In this document: positions 13,418 through 30,500 of the stretch, piece after piece
Layout of the letters: every line of letters begins with the position of its first letter
Numbering within the stretch: position 1 is the first letter of the stretch
Assembly (NCBI GenBank): GCA_003344405.1
Contig: NOWV01000026.1
Location: 434,001 to 498,000, forward strand
Origin: Trichoplax sp. H2
Lineage: Eukaryota; Placozoa; Uniplacotomia; Trichoplacea
Length of the DNA: 64,000 nucleotides
Direction of reading: 5' to 3'
Translations under genes and position numbers: made by a program
The notes under the pieces: model-generated
Seen by the model: the letters and a program-made list of their open reading frames with translations, nothing else
What the model was told of the DNA's origin: nothing
The model's database searches: none

Positions 13418-16400
13418 TTCTGTAGTAATTAAATTAAAATTCAACTTGTTGTTAGTAAAATAAAGCAACGATGAACATGCTGAGTGCGTAATGTATCATG
13501 AAGATAGAGCATTTTATAATTGAATTTGAATTATGGTATAGTCTGTGTCAAAAATTGATATTTATGGTGAAAAGTGATGAGCCAACAGCCTGGTCTGTCT
13601 TCCTGTAGCTGCTGTTCAATTGATACTAATAATCTTCCAGGGTTAAAAGTTGTAATAATTCCTTATTTCACCGTGCTATAGCGACTGCAAGTGATGTAGA
13701 TTTTTTGTGGCTAAGTCTTAGTCCGCCCATACATTCGGTTATCCATTTACGTTGCATAAAAAGTTATTAGTAATCTCTTATGCAGAACAGCATATAAAAA
13801 ATATACCCATTTCTAATAACGCTAATGCGTTATCAGCCCAAGTATCGCGAAGTGAAGTAATATTATTACATTTCGTAATTATTAAATACTCGTGCAATCC
13901 TGGTTACAATCGTTGGTAACTTATTTTGTGTTGTAGATGTGATAAATAAATATTAATTAGTGTTAAACCGGGTTTAACGTGACATTGAAGATCACTGCCA
14001 ATTTTATGCCCACCACTAACAAAAACTTTCGCATCATTCGTGAATGTCGATTAAAGCAAATTATTTAATGTAATTTCGCGATATTGAATACTTTTTTGTT
14101 AATAATCTTGCGGTATAGCTAATTATCCAACTTTATATGGCTCTATTCGTGGGATATTGCGGCTAAAAGTAACAACACGAGTATCGCATTAAGTCGTTCA
14201 AAATTTCGCTCGTACTATGGTTTGCTCTCAACACATATCGTAGCAAGCAAATTTTTTCTCAGTACCGGATTTACTCAGCCGCTGTGAACTGATTTCATTT
14301 CAATCCATAACAAACCTGCTTATTCTGCTGATAGATACCGGAATGACTCAAGTTCTGTGTCATAAACGCTTAATATCTCATCGGACTGCACAACTTCGGT
14401 GTCCATAATATAGCAGCTCACTGACTATGATAGATTAAAAAAAAATTGTAGAATTCGGATAAATGCTGCTAAAGTTAGTACATACAAGGGCAATGCTTCA
14501 GATTTGGCCATATGCTGCCAAACTATGTTAAAAACCTAGTTGTAAATTACAATAAATTTGACCGACGGCAGTTTAGCTAATGTGAATGCAGTAGTTATAA
14601 TCACGGCAAAACATAATTCAAAACGCAACTAAGTACTGCTATAATAATATAGTCAAAACTTTAAGAGTGTTGGCTTGAATATTGAGTGTATGTTCGTTCC
14701 ATCCAATACTTTATAATGTAATCGCCTTTATTGTGATCATCGTAGCGAAAAGAGACAGAGACACAGTTACTGACAATGGGCTTTTATCGCATTCACTGCA
14801 ATACAAATAAAAATAGTCAGAAGGGAAACGACATATCCTAAAGCAATTCACAATTAGAAAGAAAGAAGGTATGAATATGCAAACGATAAATTGTTTCAAT
14901 GAATTATAGTCATTGTTAGTGCACGGTAAGTAGTTAAAAGCACGGATTGATTTTAAAAAAATGAAAGTATCAAGTGCATTATTGTTTTCGTAGATGAAAT
15001 AATTACAAAGGGTTTTTTAATCTTTAGCCATTGCCATTAATTGTATCAATAGTATCCGTATAACTTATTTATAGTTAAGATCTACTATATTGGATTTATT
15101 CACGAGTATAAAGTGAAAACTGTAATAAACGGCTAATACTGAATAGCCCTCATATGGTATTACCTTTCTAATGGTTTGCAAGCATGAATGCCATGACTAC
15201 AACTTACAAACCTACAGTACAGGCTGCACAGCTATCCGATGACAATCTAGCATACTTACTGTACTCAAGAAGTTTCAAATATAATATCTATATGGCAAAA
15301 AAGTATGCCGCTTAATTACACGTATTCCAATATTACTGTGGAAATGATCACCCATTGATGGCAGAATTGCACCATGCTGATTCGGTACGTTAAGTAAATG
15401 AGCAGGATTAAAATAGACGAAATGTGTACATGCCTGTGCAGTTAAGTGCTACAAAGGATAATTATATCAACTCTCTTGACAATAATCAACAAGCTAGTTA
15501 ATTAACTGAATTTAGCGCTGTGCTCCATTGACTTCATGCTATGTTAAAATCTTCTTGCTTTCTGTGGTGTACCCTCTGCAGTACTTTACTGACATCTCGA
15601 ACATTATGACATCGTTTTCAATGTTACATTTTCTGATGTGTGTCTTTCACATAGACGGTATAGATGTTTATTTAAGAACGGATTATATCATAGAAGTCAT
15701 TTTAATATACAAATAGTGAATGGTCACCATTTTACTTTGGGAAGGGTCAACCTTTAACCGCAATTTTACTTGGTTACCCAAAGGGACAAAATATTGGCGT
15801 GATGTATTGACTGCACGAACACTAACCTGATGTGGCGGCAGGCGAAACATTGTTATACACTGCCATTAGTAATGGATACGCAACAGATATAATTCAACAA
15901 CAATATGGAAAGATTTTCTTCAAGATCTTGTTCTCTGTTAATTGACTGAAACTGAAAGGTTTCAAATCTTTTTTTATTTATGAAATAAAAATGGATCCAG
16001 CTATGAAATAGTGTCAGGAAATGGAATATTGGCAAGTACTTTTTCTTATATGAAAAATATAAGGTAAGTAACATTTTTAAATGTCAATTACAGCAATGAC
16101 GTAACTGTACTGTACCGACCGATATACAGAAGGATGGGAACGAGCATGAAAGGCAATTAAGGTTAAAATAAAGCACTAGCGTTTTAACAGTAAATAAAAT
16201 AAAATAAATAAAATGTTATGTACACGCAAGTAGTAAGTACAGTACATAAAATTCATGTTTATGTCTTCGGATAATTATTATAGTGAAAGGATCTCGCTTA
16301 CAGATCCACGTGCTATTCGCTTTATAAGCAATAATGTGCACGGCGAAGCATGATGGATAAAGCTAATTACTATAATATTCTAAAAGAACTACAGAGAAGC

Positions 16401-18190
16401 TGAGCACTAAACTTGGTAGCAAGATAACAGGGAGGTGGCAATCTTGCGCGGTTTGTCTATAATTCTGGTCCTAGAAAAAAATGGATACTGTACGTAGGTT
16501 CGTGACATGGACTACATTACTAGATTCACTGGTGATTCAACAATGTGAATTAGTTCTATTACTTCTCGATATTGATCGAATTAATAGTTGCTATTTGCCA
16601 TATAAATGAATTGAATCAAATTGTAGAGTGCAGTTAAAATGGCGTGCGAATAAAATTTCTGTCTAATTGATGTTATGCTCAATACACAGTCATTATTATC
16701 GATGTAATATTTTGTCGGTGACCAATCGCACACTCATTCAGTCATACTGATTAGTACCACAGCACCACTAGACTCAGCATTTTAAAATGCATAATAATAG
16801 CCAGTTGTAATTATTAAGCCGGTCTAAAAATAGTGCTACTATCTAGTATCATTTGATTTAAGCAATAGCGAATAAGTAGTTGAGGGAAGAACTAAATTTC
16901 AGTGATGGTAGATATAATAGGAGCATGCCAGCCTGTAGTGCAATTGTTCAGTGCAGTTTCATCAGATCAAAAAATCAGAAATTGGTAAATCTTTCTTAGG
17001 CTATGTATGCTTCGTAACATTTGAAAATTTCCGTTAGACTTTCTTACGAATAACTAAACAGCTAACTGCAAATTATGATTCAGTATGATGTGATCGACAG
17101 GTGTAGTACAGCGAATGGCTGGCTATTTGGTAGCAAATGATATGTCGAGATTTACTAGTATATGTCTAATGATGTTTTCATCAGGCTGATTCTTTGTTGA
17201 TTGTATAGACTATGCAATTAACATAGCTGGCTTGATATTATGAATTTTTATTAATACCAAGCTACCAATAATAAATTAAAAGTTTAGTAAATTAATTATC
17301 ATACTTTATTTCGTAAACAGAAAATAACGGAAGATTTTTACTTGTACCAAGTGCCTAGGAAACTAATAAAAATAAGAGATACCTTACATTAATGCTCTAT
17401 ATTACGGTACTAAAGCGTTAATAGAACATGATTCTGATTAACCTATTGGAAACATACAATCAACAGTTGAAATTTCAAATAGCAGAATGTCACTGTCAAT
17501 GTTAGTGATATATAGAATTAAAGTTTGTTGGAACCAGCTCGCATCTGCCTAATAAATATCTAACTGATTTTACTTAAAATTGAACTTATTGCAAAATTGA
17601 TGAATCAGTCTCATCAATTGTTGTCTCGAAAGTATTTTATCTTGCTTGAAGGAAGTTTGTATTTGTAATTTTTTCTATTTATAATCAATTATCGTGAAAG
17701 TCTGTTACATTATCATTAGATGTTGTAATAAAAAAATTCTATCGTAAATTTTCTATTAAGCTGTTTTAATTTTATTAAAGTCACTGTTATTAGCTATATT
17801 TTAGATCATAATGTCTCTGTAATATTTGCTTTGTAGACACCACATTAAAAGTTAAGACATGCTACTGATTTTATCCATCATATAAAGCTAAATATTCGAT
17901 GACTAAGAGTAGCTTATAAGTAAATCATTATCTAATACTACTATGAGATCAAATTTCTGAAGCTTCACAATCACTGTAATGGTATATTTTGCAATACTAT
18001 AGAATCAGTAAATGACCTGATAGAATGACCTCATAGAGGTCATTGCCATAAGTCCATATTTTTTATGTTACATTCATAAGTAGAAAGGAGAGGAAAGTGA
18101 ATCATATTCTCTGTCCATAATTTAAGATCATTTACATTGCATAATGTGATTGATTAATCTTATTCTTTTTAAAATTTTATGTATAATCTC

Positions 18191-18246
18191 ATCAAATATT
18201 TTGATTAATTTAGTAATCAAATATTTTGATTAATTTAGTAGTCAAA
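18191..18246. repeat. Short tandem duplication, about 29 bp x 2
   Basis: The segment ATCAAATATTTTGATTAATT followed by TAGTA is present twice back to back; a third start (GTCAAATA) follows. Each unit contains the palindrome ATCAAATATTTTGAT. Confidence 0.7.
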
Positions 18247-18960
18247 TACAGATAAGTATGCAAATAATTAACAGCTCATGCGTACAAGTATGTGAACTGC
18301 TTAGATACTATAATGTCACATATGAACTTTAAATGTAAGTTTAGTTTAATTGTGATTGAAGAACCTACAATAAATTGGTTCTACTAAATCATGTTCGCAG
18401 AAATAATCTTTAAGGAAAGTAAGTATTGACACCATTATAATTATCATAAGGTAATCTCTCCATATTAACTATTTTGAAGTAATACATCACTACAATGGAA
18501 ATAAAATACCCTTTAATAAAGCAATAGATTGACCTTCGAGATATAATCTTAAAAGGCTTTTCTGTATCTTAAATATTCATTAATTGCAGGAGGATATGAT
18601 GGTACTGCCTTATATTACTTAAGGTATGGCTAAAATAATATAATATGGAGGTTTAACCCAGGTAATTTCCAAAATATCTTGCATGATATTGGTGTGATTA
18701 AAGTCATTAATAAACAAATTATGTATACTTTGTAAGACGTATTATCAATCCAGAAAAAGTATTATAGTTGATATTTACGTAATTTATACGTGACAGACAT
18801 AATGTTATAACCTTCTACCAGGAAAGGTAATACTTTATTGGTTTTATACCAGTAGTTAAAACATCCTAAGGACTCGGTTTGATGTACGTGTCCTGCAGTA
18901 TTCTTAATTAGCTCTTCAGTGTATAATTTACAACAGTTTAAAATCTTGAATTTTCGAAAG

Positions 18961-19402
18961 CATTAGTCTTTGATGATAATGACATAGCTAATTTAGTTTA
19001 TCCGTGGAATGAATATGTACTTTCGCGCCACATTAAAATCACTTATTTTACATTATATCGTACTATAACTATAGTACCGTACAATAGGCCAAAACAAATA
19101 CATTAAGGATTAGTTTTTAATGATATTGACGTAGCTAATTTAGTTTATCCACGGAATGAATATGTACTTTCGCGCCACATTAAAATTACTTATTTTGCAT
19201 TATATCATGCGATAATTATAGTACCGTACAATAGGCCAAAACAAATACATTAAGGATTAGTTATTAATGATGACATTGCTAATTTAGTTTATCTACGGAA
19301 TGAATATGTACTTCGCACCACATTAAAATTACTTATTTTGCATTATATCATGCGATAACTCTAGTACCGTAGCATAGGCCAAAACAAATACTTAAGGATT
19401 AT
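18961..19402. repeat. Three-copy tandem repeat, unit about 144-147 bp
   Basis: Three consecutive copies, with the shared ATTTAGTTTATC at 18991, 19138 and 19282 (spacing 147 and 144). Each copy contains GGAATGAATATGTACTT, CACATTAAAAT.ACTTATTTT, AGTACCGTA and ATAGGCCAAAACAAATAC. Copies 2 and 3 share TTATATCATGCGATAA where copy 1 has a diverged TTATATCGTACTATAA. No coding content. Confidence 0.85.
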
Positions 19403-19571
19403 GAATGTTTCCTTTTACATAACTCAGTTATCTATCAGTATACAAGTGTGCGCATTAAATATTAGTAGAATATCAGGTCGTTTATGTTGTAAGACATTCT
19501 ATAAGATAAAGTATTTACCAAGGAATTAGTAGCCAAAATCCAAGAAACTCATCTGCAGAGGTGATAGCTAT

Positions 19572-19758
19572 GATGGAGGGTTCGAAGATTCAGCGGCTGC
19601 GGACTTAGTAGTCATTCTCAGAAATTACGCAAGGAGTTTTAATGAAAGTAAACAATTTATTGTTATAGCAACGGAGGTACAATACGGTAGTTATGGATTT
19701 AGCTTTTCAACCAACTTGAAATAAAATCATCACAAAACTAAGTGCAACTAATTATTAA
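19572..19758 (+). repeat. Dispersed repeat, copy 2
   Basis: Same family and orientation as 2188-2375; shares TCAGCGGCTG, an ACTTAGT core, GTAGTTATGG and AGTGCAACTAAT in the same order. Lies about 170 bp after the ~145-bp tandem array. Confidence 0.55.
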
Positions 19759-20583
19759 CGAATAGGGCGACTAAGTCAGTCTTGAAGAATGGTGCGTTGC
19801 AATTATATAATTTAGTCGGTAGTAACCTACTATTTTCTGAGTTTCATAAATGTCTCTATGTGTGGTGTCCCATTTTTAAATAGGTCACCAAAATTATCGT
19901 ATTATCATGCAATATCTCCTTCTGTTATTGTATTATATCTTCCTCTGCTATGTCGTTTCTCATGGTGAATTACGTTTTATCGAATTACTGATGCAACCTC
20001 TCTTATGGACAATTCATCAAGCACCCTAAATAACTCATCATAAAAAGTTACTGTACAATTTATGACTTATTTACCGATTAACTACCCAAAAAATCAATGC
20101 TAAAGAATGTAATGGATTTAAAGAAAATTATGTTTACTCAACGCTTAAAATAGTTTTAGGCAAATTACAAATAGATGAATTCTATAATAAAGCAAATCTT
20201 GATTACGTTTTCCCTATTCACATAACTGCTGTACTATCTTCGCTGCTAAAGAAAAATTTAAGCAAATATTATGTGATGCAATAGATTATTTACTTTATGC
20301 ATGGATGAATAATGTAATGCGATGATATAAATACCGCTGAAATTTGTAACTATCCACATTCAACCCACCAAAATACGTTGTCAATGTAAGTATATTAAGT
20401 TGACGAGCTACTCATACTTCAAAAAAATATCTGTAAAGTACCACGAACTTTGAGTTTAAAGTAACTTAAAAGGCAAATTCAGAAATACTAATCAATCTAA
20501 TTAAAACCTTAAATTGGCTTCGCTAAAGTTCGAATAGCTATGATAACGAATTTAATTTAAAATCTTTTACCGGAATATATAGT

Positions 20584-22582
<1,999 letters not shown>

Positions 22583-25019
22583 ATTTGATCAAAGACACAT
22601 ACCATGTAGTTACATTAGTAAATTTTAGGTGACTTTAAACCTTCCTGTAGCGTTTATGCAATACACAAATGATTTATTAGGTGGTATTGCTATAATTTCT
22701 TAGAAGAAAAAGACATCATATGGACTATGATCCGTTTGATTTCTAGAGTTAACTAGGAGTAAATCAGCTTGAAATCATAATAGATATCAGCAACGAGATT
22801 CTAGCTTAATAAAAGGCATATTTCAAAACTATTAAACATCTTGTTTCTTTTTGTGGGCTTTATTTGCTATCATTTATAATTAATTATTGCCGGCAATCTG
22901 AGCACCATTTTAAAAAAATTCTTCTTAACTAATAAAATAACCTTACGTATGTGGACTATACTAGTAACAATAAATCATCTGCAGACATAGAAAATGTAGT
23001 ATGTTATAGTGCATGTGTACATACTCTCTATTCAATCAGCCAATCTGTAAAATCGCTATGAACCAATCATGAACTAAAGATACAGTATCGATAATTCCAA
23101 TAATATAACCCTTTAATGAGTCCATTATTTTTATAAAAATTCGTAAATGTCTAATTAAAGTGAATATTGATTTGGTTAATATAGTAATTCAATGTATAAG
23201 AGTTCACTGAGAGCAGCTTGCAAACGAATATACTCATAAGAAATGAGTGAATATCTTTAATTCATCAAGTTTTCATCTTATGATATACTCGTAAGAATGA
23301 TGTCTACGATCACGTATTGGCTGAAGATTGAATATGATAAAGCCATATCATCAGTTTGAGACTAATATAGCAAGATTCGCGTATTGTAAAAACTGGCAAC
23401 TTATAACGAGCTAAAATGATCCTGCTTGATCTTATATATGTTTATACGTATATAACGTAAAATTTTATTGGTGGACTTGCAAGAAAACTGATGTCATTCG
23501 CAATAACTTTAATTAATTTATTTTCGCGGTTAATATACATTTACATATTTATCGTAGTTTATAAGCAACAAAGTATAATTATGACTAGTTTGGAACTATA
23601 ATATTTCTGCATGATCTACATTAAGGCATAATGCAAAATGTATAAAACTATTTTCTACCACGCAATTATTTACATATGTTCAGCAAAATAGAGAGAGACT
23701 AAAGGTCATTAATTATGTTTAAAAATAAATTGATAACTATGCGTGACCGATATTTGTTCTACTAAATCATATTGAAGGTCATCTTTGCTTTCTATGACTT
23801 ATAACAATAACCTTATTGCAGATTTTGCATATGACTGGTCGCTTGAAACCTGAAATACTATCCATAACCCGTATCTTTTGAGTGCTATCAAAAGGTCGAA
23901 AGCTAAATTTTTTTACCTTCAGCTTTTGAATATTTTAATTAGTTTGTTTCAATAATTTATCAAGAATTTAAACAGTATAATAGATATAATCCATTAAGTC
24001 TTTTATATTACGTAAATAGATACTAATGATCCGAATTGCTTGCATAAATAGGACTTCAAATCATTGATATTATGCTATAGAACCTGGCCCGATTACAATA
24101 TTTACTTTGCAATCCTTTTAGTTCTATTTGTGAGGGCGTATTTCCTTACTTACATTATTGACATTCAAATGAGATAGTTCCATCCGTTCTGTAAATAGTT
24201 CATAACTTTATTAGTATTGACATAAATTACGATTTACTTAAACTAATAATCTTAATTTTATCGACGTTGAGAAAAATCAATTAAATCTCTATCTACATTA
24301 CCAATATTCACATAATCACTCCTTAGTACTCTTCAAGATAAGACTGACATCTTAACGAAGTAGAATCCATAAGGTATCATTCAATATGACTAGCTGTTAT
24401 TTTTACTGTTTTTGCTTAAAGTTATCGAAAAATGATTAATTGACAAAAATGACGTTATTAAGCATAATATTCTTTTCTTTAACTTAATAAATTCTCTACT
24501 TACAGTGAAGCTAGATATGTTACTGATATCGTAGTGATAAGAGTAAAATTATATCTTCAGTAATACTCCACTGTAGATGGAATGATAAGACTAAAGACCA
24601 AAACTAGCAATGATATTTAATGTAATACTGCAATAAAGTATTAAACTGAGAATTATCGACAGCTGATGGATAGTGCAACGTAATCATGTTAATTATAACG
24701 TCTACGAACATTCTAACCATGCGCTCTTTGATAGCGAGATACGCAAGCATTTATCGCTCATTTGCCTAAAAAATTCGACATAAGTGAATCTCAATATGAA
24801 AACTGAGTAAAGATCTATTAGTATCTAATCCATTAGTTATCAATTTTTTTCTAAAAGCCGTCCATATAAAATTTATGGCATTAGTAATAAAATACACATA
24901 TTTGAGTATTTACATATATCCCATATACAGACTTAATAGTTCTACGAGTATATAGTACAAAATTATGGAGACTAATCTGTTATTAATCTTTCACTTAATT
25001 CAATAAGTACAGCTTAGAA
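22583..25019. other. Intergenic between the two protease genes
   Basis: About 2.4 kb. An AATAAA at 22808-22813 is a plausible polyadenylation signal for the first protease. The rest is AT-rich with no supported gene; it presumably contains the promoter of the second protease. Confidence 0.55.
22808..22813 (+). terminator. Polyadenylation signal of protease 1
   Basis: AATAAA about 226 bases after the stop codon of the first protease, followed by a T/G-rich stretch (CTTGTTTCTTTTTGTGGG) near 22840. Position is typical; the cleavage site itself is not determined. Confidence 0.5.
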
Positions 25020-27517
25020 ATGAAGGCCCTCATCATTGCTCTCGCCTTATTTGGCTGCGCTTTCGCAAATGTCCTTCGGTCGGGTAAGAAAGCTATAAAC
25101 CTAATTACTGCTTTGATAGCGCATTATTTAGTGCGATACTGTCAATTTCTACCATAACTTTATAACATCGTTCGTTAGTGACCTTTTCTGCACCTTAAAT
25201 TATGCTGATAGCGAATTAATTGTACACTCAGAAGTCATCTTTCGTAAGGGATGACTGATCAATTGATTAGAAGTGATATCTTAATTTTCTAGCAAAATGG
25301 GCTTTGCCCTTTATAATATTGAATATTCCTACAGCACCTAGGAGATAAGACGAGATGAAAAATATAATAGAATTCTTAAAATTGTATTAGTTATGCCAGT
25401 ACAAATTTTATGATTTATTGCCTCTATAGGATGTAAATAAGATCAGGACTAGATAAATTATGTATAATACAATTGAGTTTGTTTCAACTAATTGTAAATA
25501 TCGTCATAACTAAGAAAAATTATAAAATTATAAAACTGATATGTTTAACTTAATCAAATATGGTAATTAGTTTTTTGTAATCACAAAATAAATATGAGGA
25601 TACTGCATTACAAGGAATAATTCAGAGTTTTATATACTTCTTTACAGTTTCTTGTAACAAAATACATTTGCATTAGTAAACGGAAGCTTCTAATTTTAAT
25701 TTATTTTGCTAAGGCTATGATAAAAGAAGGATAAAAGTGTATTTGAAATTACGTAAAAGGGCAGCAATATTTTTGTCATGTTAACAAGATTTTGATATTC
25801 GCGGACTCTCCTTAACAGATTAACACTTTAGCCATCATTATTGCAATATGCGGCATAATTTCTTGAAGATTAGGCACCCCAACTTAGTCATAAAATTTTT
25901 CGTCACCTTCCGATTGAGCTACTTTATATTTTATGAATACTTAAAATTTCTCTCAATATATTAACATTTTTATGGCCAAACCACACATAACCGTGACACT
26001 CAATAGCACCGTAAATTATTTACTGTACTGCAAGGTGTGGAATATTATCAGAAATCTAACGTAATTATTAAAATACTTAAAAAATTCTGATTTGTTGCAA
26101 CTTTAATGCTGAATTCATATAGATTACCTGTATATTCTACGTGATAGTACATCGCGTCCTTATAAAAGTATTACTTATCGTGTGTCTGCTCAAAAATTAT
26201 TTATGAGCCAAAATTAAAGCAGATCTTTTCATCGCCCATTACGCGATTTAAAAATCTGAAATATGGTTTAAAAGAAAGCATTTGGAGCGTATATGTTTGT
26301 TGCGATTTATACCAATTTTTGTAAGCGGAGTCTTAAACACCTACGATATACGTACACCGTTACTGTATAATTATTTTTGCTAATTTCTTGATTGACAATG
26401 AAATGAATTAATAATTGATATAGAACCTGTTGAAATCAGGCCAAATATTATGACCTACAGAAATGCTCATTATCAGGACAGAATTATCGGTGGTACTAAC
26501 GACGTTCCACATGCTCATCCATATCAAATTTCGTTGCAAACTACCTCAAGTACTGGAGTATGGTACCACACGTGCGGTGGTTCTATCATCGGCGATGACA
26601 CGGTCCTAACTGCTGCTCACTGCGTTGATTCCAAACCAGCTAGCGAGTACAGGGTTGTCAGTGCCGAATATGATTTTAACAATATCGAAGGTGTTGAAAC
26701 TACTATCTATGTTAAAGAACTGTAAGTAATAATAGAATTTTTGATTGTTTATTGACGATCTTAAATACTATAATGATGTAAACAATGGTAGCAGATCAAA
26801 ATATATTGCTGTAAAGGCGAGAATGAAAAAACTTATTAATAAATTAATTAAAATTATCAATTTATTGTAACTGTAGTATATTATATAATATAAAATGTCT
26901 CTCCATAACATTTTATCCTTTAACTTTTATTAAACAGTATCATCCATCCTGATTGGAATGCAGCCGCTATCAACAATGATGTGGCATTAATTAAAATACA
27001 AGGGGTTTTCAAATACGATTCCAATGTTGCCAAGGTTACACTTGCTTCCAGTACTCCTCCTGATAAGACAGTCAGTATTGTAACAGGTTGGGGGTATACC
27101 AATTACGAATCAAAAACTAGACCTAATATTTTGCAAGCAATTACAACTGAAAGATGCAGCGATTTCAAGGCTTGGTGGGGTACACTCTTCAACTATAAGA
27201 GTAAGAGTCAAGTTGCAACCTACACCACAAGAGGCGAAGGTATCTGCATAGGAGACAGTGGTGGCCCACTTGTGTACGAAAGTAAGAGCACCTTCATTCA
27301 ATATGGTGTTTGCAGCTATGTCATGACACGTGAGTTAATCAGACATCCTGATCTTAAAATAGTACCACTCGATATTTTTTCTATTTAACATGCTAATAAT
27401 TTGCTTTCTTGACTATTTTTAACTTGTTCCTTCTAATTCTCAGCTTGCGCTAGTGGTAACCCTGATGTATATGCCCGTGTCTCAGCCTTCTACGACTGGA
27501 TCAATAACAATAAATAA
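25020..27517 (+). CDS. Secreted chymotrypsin-fold (S1) serine protease 2
   Basis: Four exons: 25020-25083, 26424-26721, 26938-27329, 27444-27517; phases 1, 2, 1; 275 aa. Signal peptide MKALIIALALFGCAFA, then a propeptide with cleavage after Arg in DRIIGGTNDV. Triad: His in LTAAHC, Asp in NNDVALIKI, Ser in GDSGGP. As in its neighbour, the S1-pocket residue six before the Ser is Gly (GEGICIGDSGGP), and the C-terminal exon ends in ARVSAFYDWINNN. The small second exon of protease 1 (propeptide, RRVPFDLEDSPEA) has no recognised counterpart, and the first intron is about 1.3 kb, so that exon may have been lost. Shared exon borders and the PYQISLQ, DSGGP and YGVCSYVMT blocks show that this pair arose by tandem duplication. 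Confidence 0.92.
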
Positions 27518-30500
27518 AGAAATCGAGAATTGCTAGGTTTAGCTTCTGATCTATACTGAATATAATATGGTATATTGTCATAGGAGAGATAGCTATCGAA
27601 CAACTCCATATACTTTTGACTAAAATTAATGTTACATTAGCTGTTATATTGTTTTTAACTGCTAGAAATAAACTTATTTAGCCTTAAACTAACCTGTATT
27701 CTTTATGAATTTTGAGTGAAAGTTAAGGCTCACCTTAAAAAATTTCTTTCGCTACTGTTATCTGATCCTACGCAGGTTTAGGATCTATCAGCTATCGATT
27801 TTATAATCACTGTTATCAAAGTTGGTATCATGCTTTTTTGCACATTACTTAAGTTAGAGATATACTTTTAGGCCATATGCTATCAATTAAGAATTTGTGT
27901 AGTAACGTAATCATAGTTTATATCGGTAAAGATATGTTAGCGTCAACGAGCAATTTTGGAGAAAAAGCGTAATGCGTGCTTCTAAATATGAAGTGTACGT
28001 TGAGCATTTGCTAGAGTAAAAAATAGGATTCTCCTAAATAAGTATTTAGACGAATATAATTAGGAGGGAAGATAGTGATCCCACTGATTAAGCTATAGAA
28101 AAAACATTGATAGCAGGAGACAATAGATGTACTGTAGTTAGTTAAACTAATGTATTTTCTATAAATATTATTTAACTAAGTTATGGCAAATTTCTCATGA
28201 AAACTGGAGCTTCAATTAGAGCAGATATTAAGTTATCTAATCTTTTACCAGTTCATTAATATACTCATCCAGTTACTTTTATCACAAAATCAGAACATTG
28301 AAAGTGAAATTTAATTAACATTTATTTCGTCACACGTAAACAGTAAACTTAATTATCATTGATTGCATTCATTTAGTAACTATTACACCGACAAAGACAT
28401 CGTTGAAAATATTAATTGAAATTGTTTCAACAATTATAGCAACATTTGGAAACTTGAAATCTTACTTTATTGGACAAATGAACTGTTAATTAGACATTGA
28501 TAATATTTTGTATTCATTTTGATGAAGTAAGAAAAATTTAGTATGCCTAAATTATAGTCCGGTTATAATATGGTACATTGCACCATGAAGAGTTTTATTC
28601 GTGCAGAAATAAACGTGCTAACGGCGATATTGCCTACTGGCAGAGTCCTGCTTATCGATCTTTGCCTTTTAAACATCACATAATAAATATCTACCTACTA
28701 TAGCTAGCTATACTACCACCTGTGTTTTTTACATTAGAGCATAAATTTGTAAGAGATAACTTTGGATTTGTTGGGTAATTGCTGAAGTAATACGAAGCTA
28801 TGCATGATAATATTTGATGAATGTAGACTATAAATCACCTCAATGTGATACACTTATCCATGATAAAGTTTTTAGAATAGTTAATTCTTTAACGAATGAA
28901 AGACATTACCTTTCAGCTCCCCATTGTATACAGTACAATGTTTAGTAGTATAATAACACATTTTGTTAGATTAATTTACTAAGTTCTCTTTGATCGAAAC
29001 TTACCACCCTAAATTTTAATTAACTACAAGGTAATTTCGGTGCATAATTTTTCTATTTAATAAATTGAATAAATATGCAACAGCATTACGATGCTTGCAT
29101 CTTATTGGTATACAGTAAGACACTAAGCTGTGATCATAAAGCTTCATAAATTAAATCAATTTTCATAGTTATCTGCCACGTTTCTAAGGTTTGTTGTTGT
29201 AGAAGGGCAGTTATGGAAAGATTACGTAACATTAACTTATCTATTTGTTGATATGATTTATGATGATTCCATTCAAGTAAAGATTCTTAACTAAAAGCTG
29301 AATCTATCAGAAAAACTACATAAACCCTAGAGAAATTTATGAGCTTCCAGAAATAATTTTATTGATTATTAGAGATACTATGGAATACAAAAGGAGCATT
29401 AAATTTAACAATGCCTAAGATATATAAATATTCAGAACCTTATTTATTGACAGTCTATGTTTTACAAAAAAAAATTAAAAAATAAATTGGATAGTATAAA
29501 AAGGAAGATGAATTAAATTCAATGAATTATTTTATTAGTGAAAAACCTTTCACTTAATTTAGTGAAATAAAGGAATGATAAAAAAGTAGCCATTTTATAC
29601 TTTGAGGTAACTGATGGCATATGGTCGAATACTGTAAAGAATATGAGGGAGATTCATTATAAAAAGTATTTTACAGGTACCGCAGAATTATTTCTAGTGT
29701 ACTTATTCAACATAGACAAATATTAAAAAAAGAATTATGTAAAAGTAATCATGAACTTTATTCGACGTTAGTTTGATGACGCCAATCCATACGTCATCGC
29801 TCATTTATTGGATATATAAGTTTACTGCAATACAGCGCCATATACTATCAACTATTTTGCAGACTTGACGCGGTAACTAAATAGAATGTATCCAAAGGGC
29901 ATATGTTATTTTGATTATAAATAAAATTCTATTTGATAGATTGACCTCACGTAAGTGAAATATTTCAAGTTGTGGACAATTTTGTACAGGAATAAAAAAA
30001 TATTTAAATTATTTTCTCGTCGCTGTACAGTATACGACTATACATTATAGCATTAAAAAGTGTAAGATAGTTGAAGTAAATAATATTAGTAGCCAAACTT
30101 TCTCTTAAAAGCATTTAAAATCATCATACAATATGATGTAAATCAGAACCAGTACTTTTACGTAATCAAAAACTTGAAAACGTAGTATATGAAATGCTTA
30201 ATTGCATTATTAGGAATATAGGTAAAGACGCATAGGGAATATATAGATATATGATTGAATACTGATACCTAATATGGTACGAGAAAACGAAGAAAAGATT
30301 GGGCTAATTGAAGGAGTACAGTATCTAATATCAACGAGTATAGCAAAATATCACAATTTTACGTATTACATGGAGATCTTGAAAATATGAATTACTTTAT
30401 ACAGTAAATGATAATATTAAAGTAGAATATACGTATACCAGGTATTTTATTAGCTCAATTTGTTAACTAACTAGAATATTTTGTCATTTAACGCTTTTTA

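Larger units (their letters stand above)
13420..20583. other. Intergenic, no gene seen; two repeats
   Basis: About 7.2 kb between the 5' end of the complete TMC-like gene (minus) and the first protease gene (plus), so it should contain both promoters. No open frame with family signatures or good splice structure was found. It contains a 29-bp tandem duplication near 18190-18245, a 9-bp perfect hairpin at 18024-18044, a three-copy ~145-bp tandem repeat at 18961-19402 and a dispersed repeat at 19572-19758. Confidence 0.5.
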
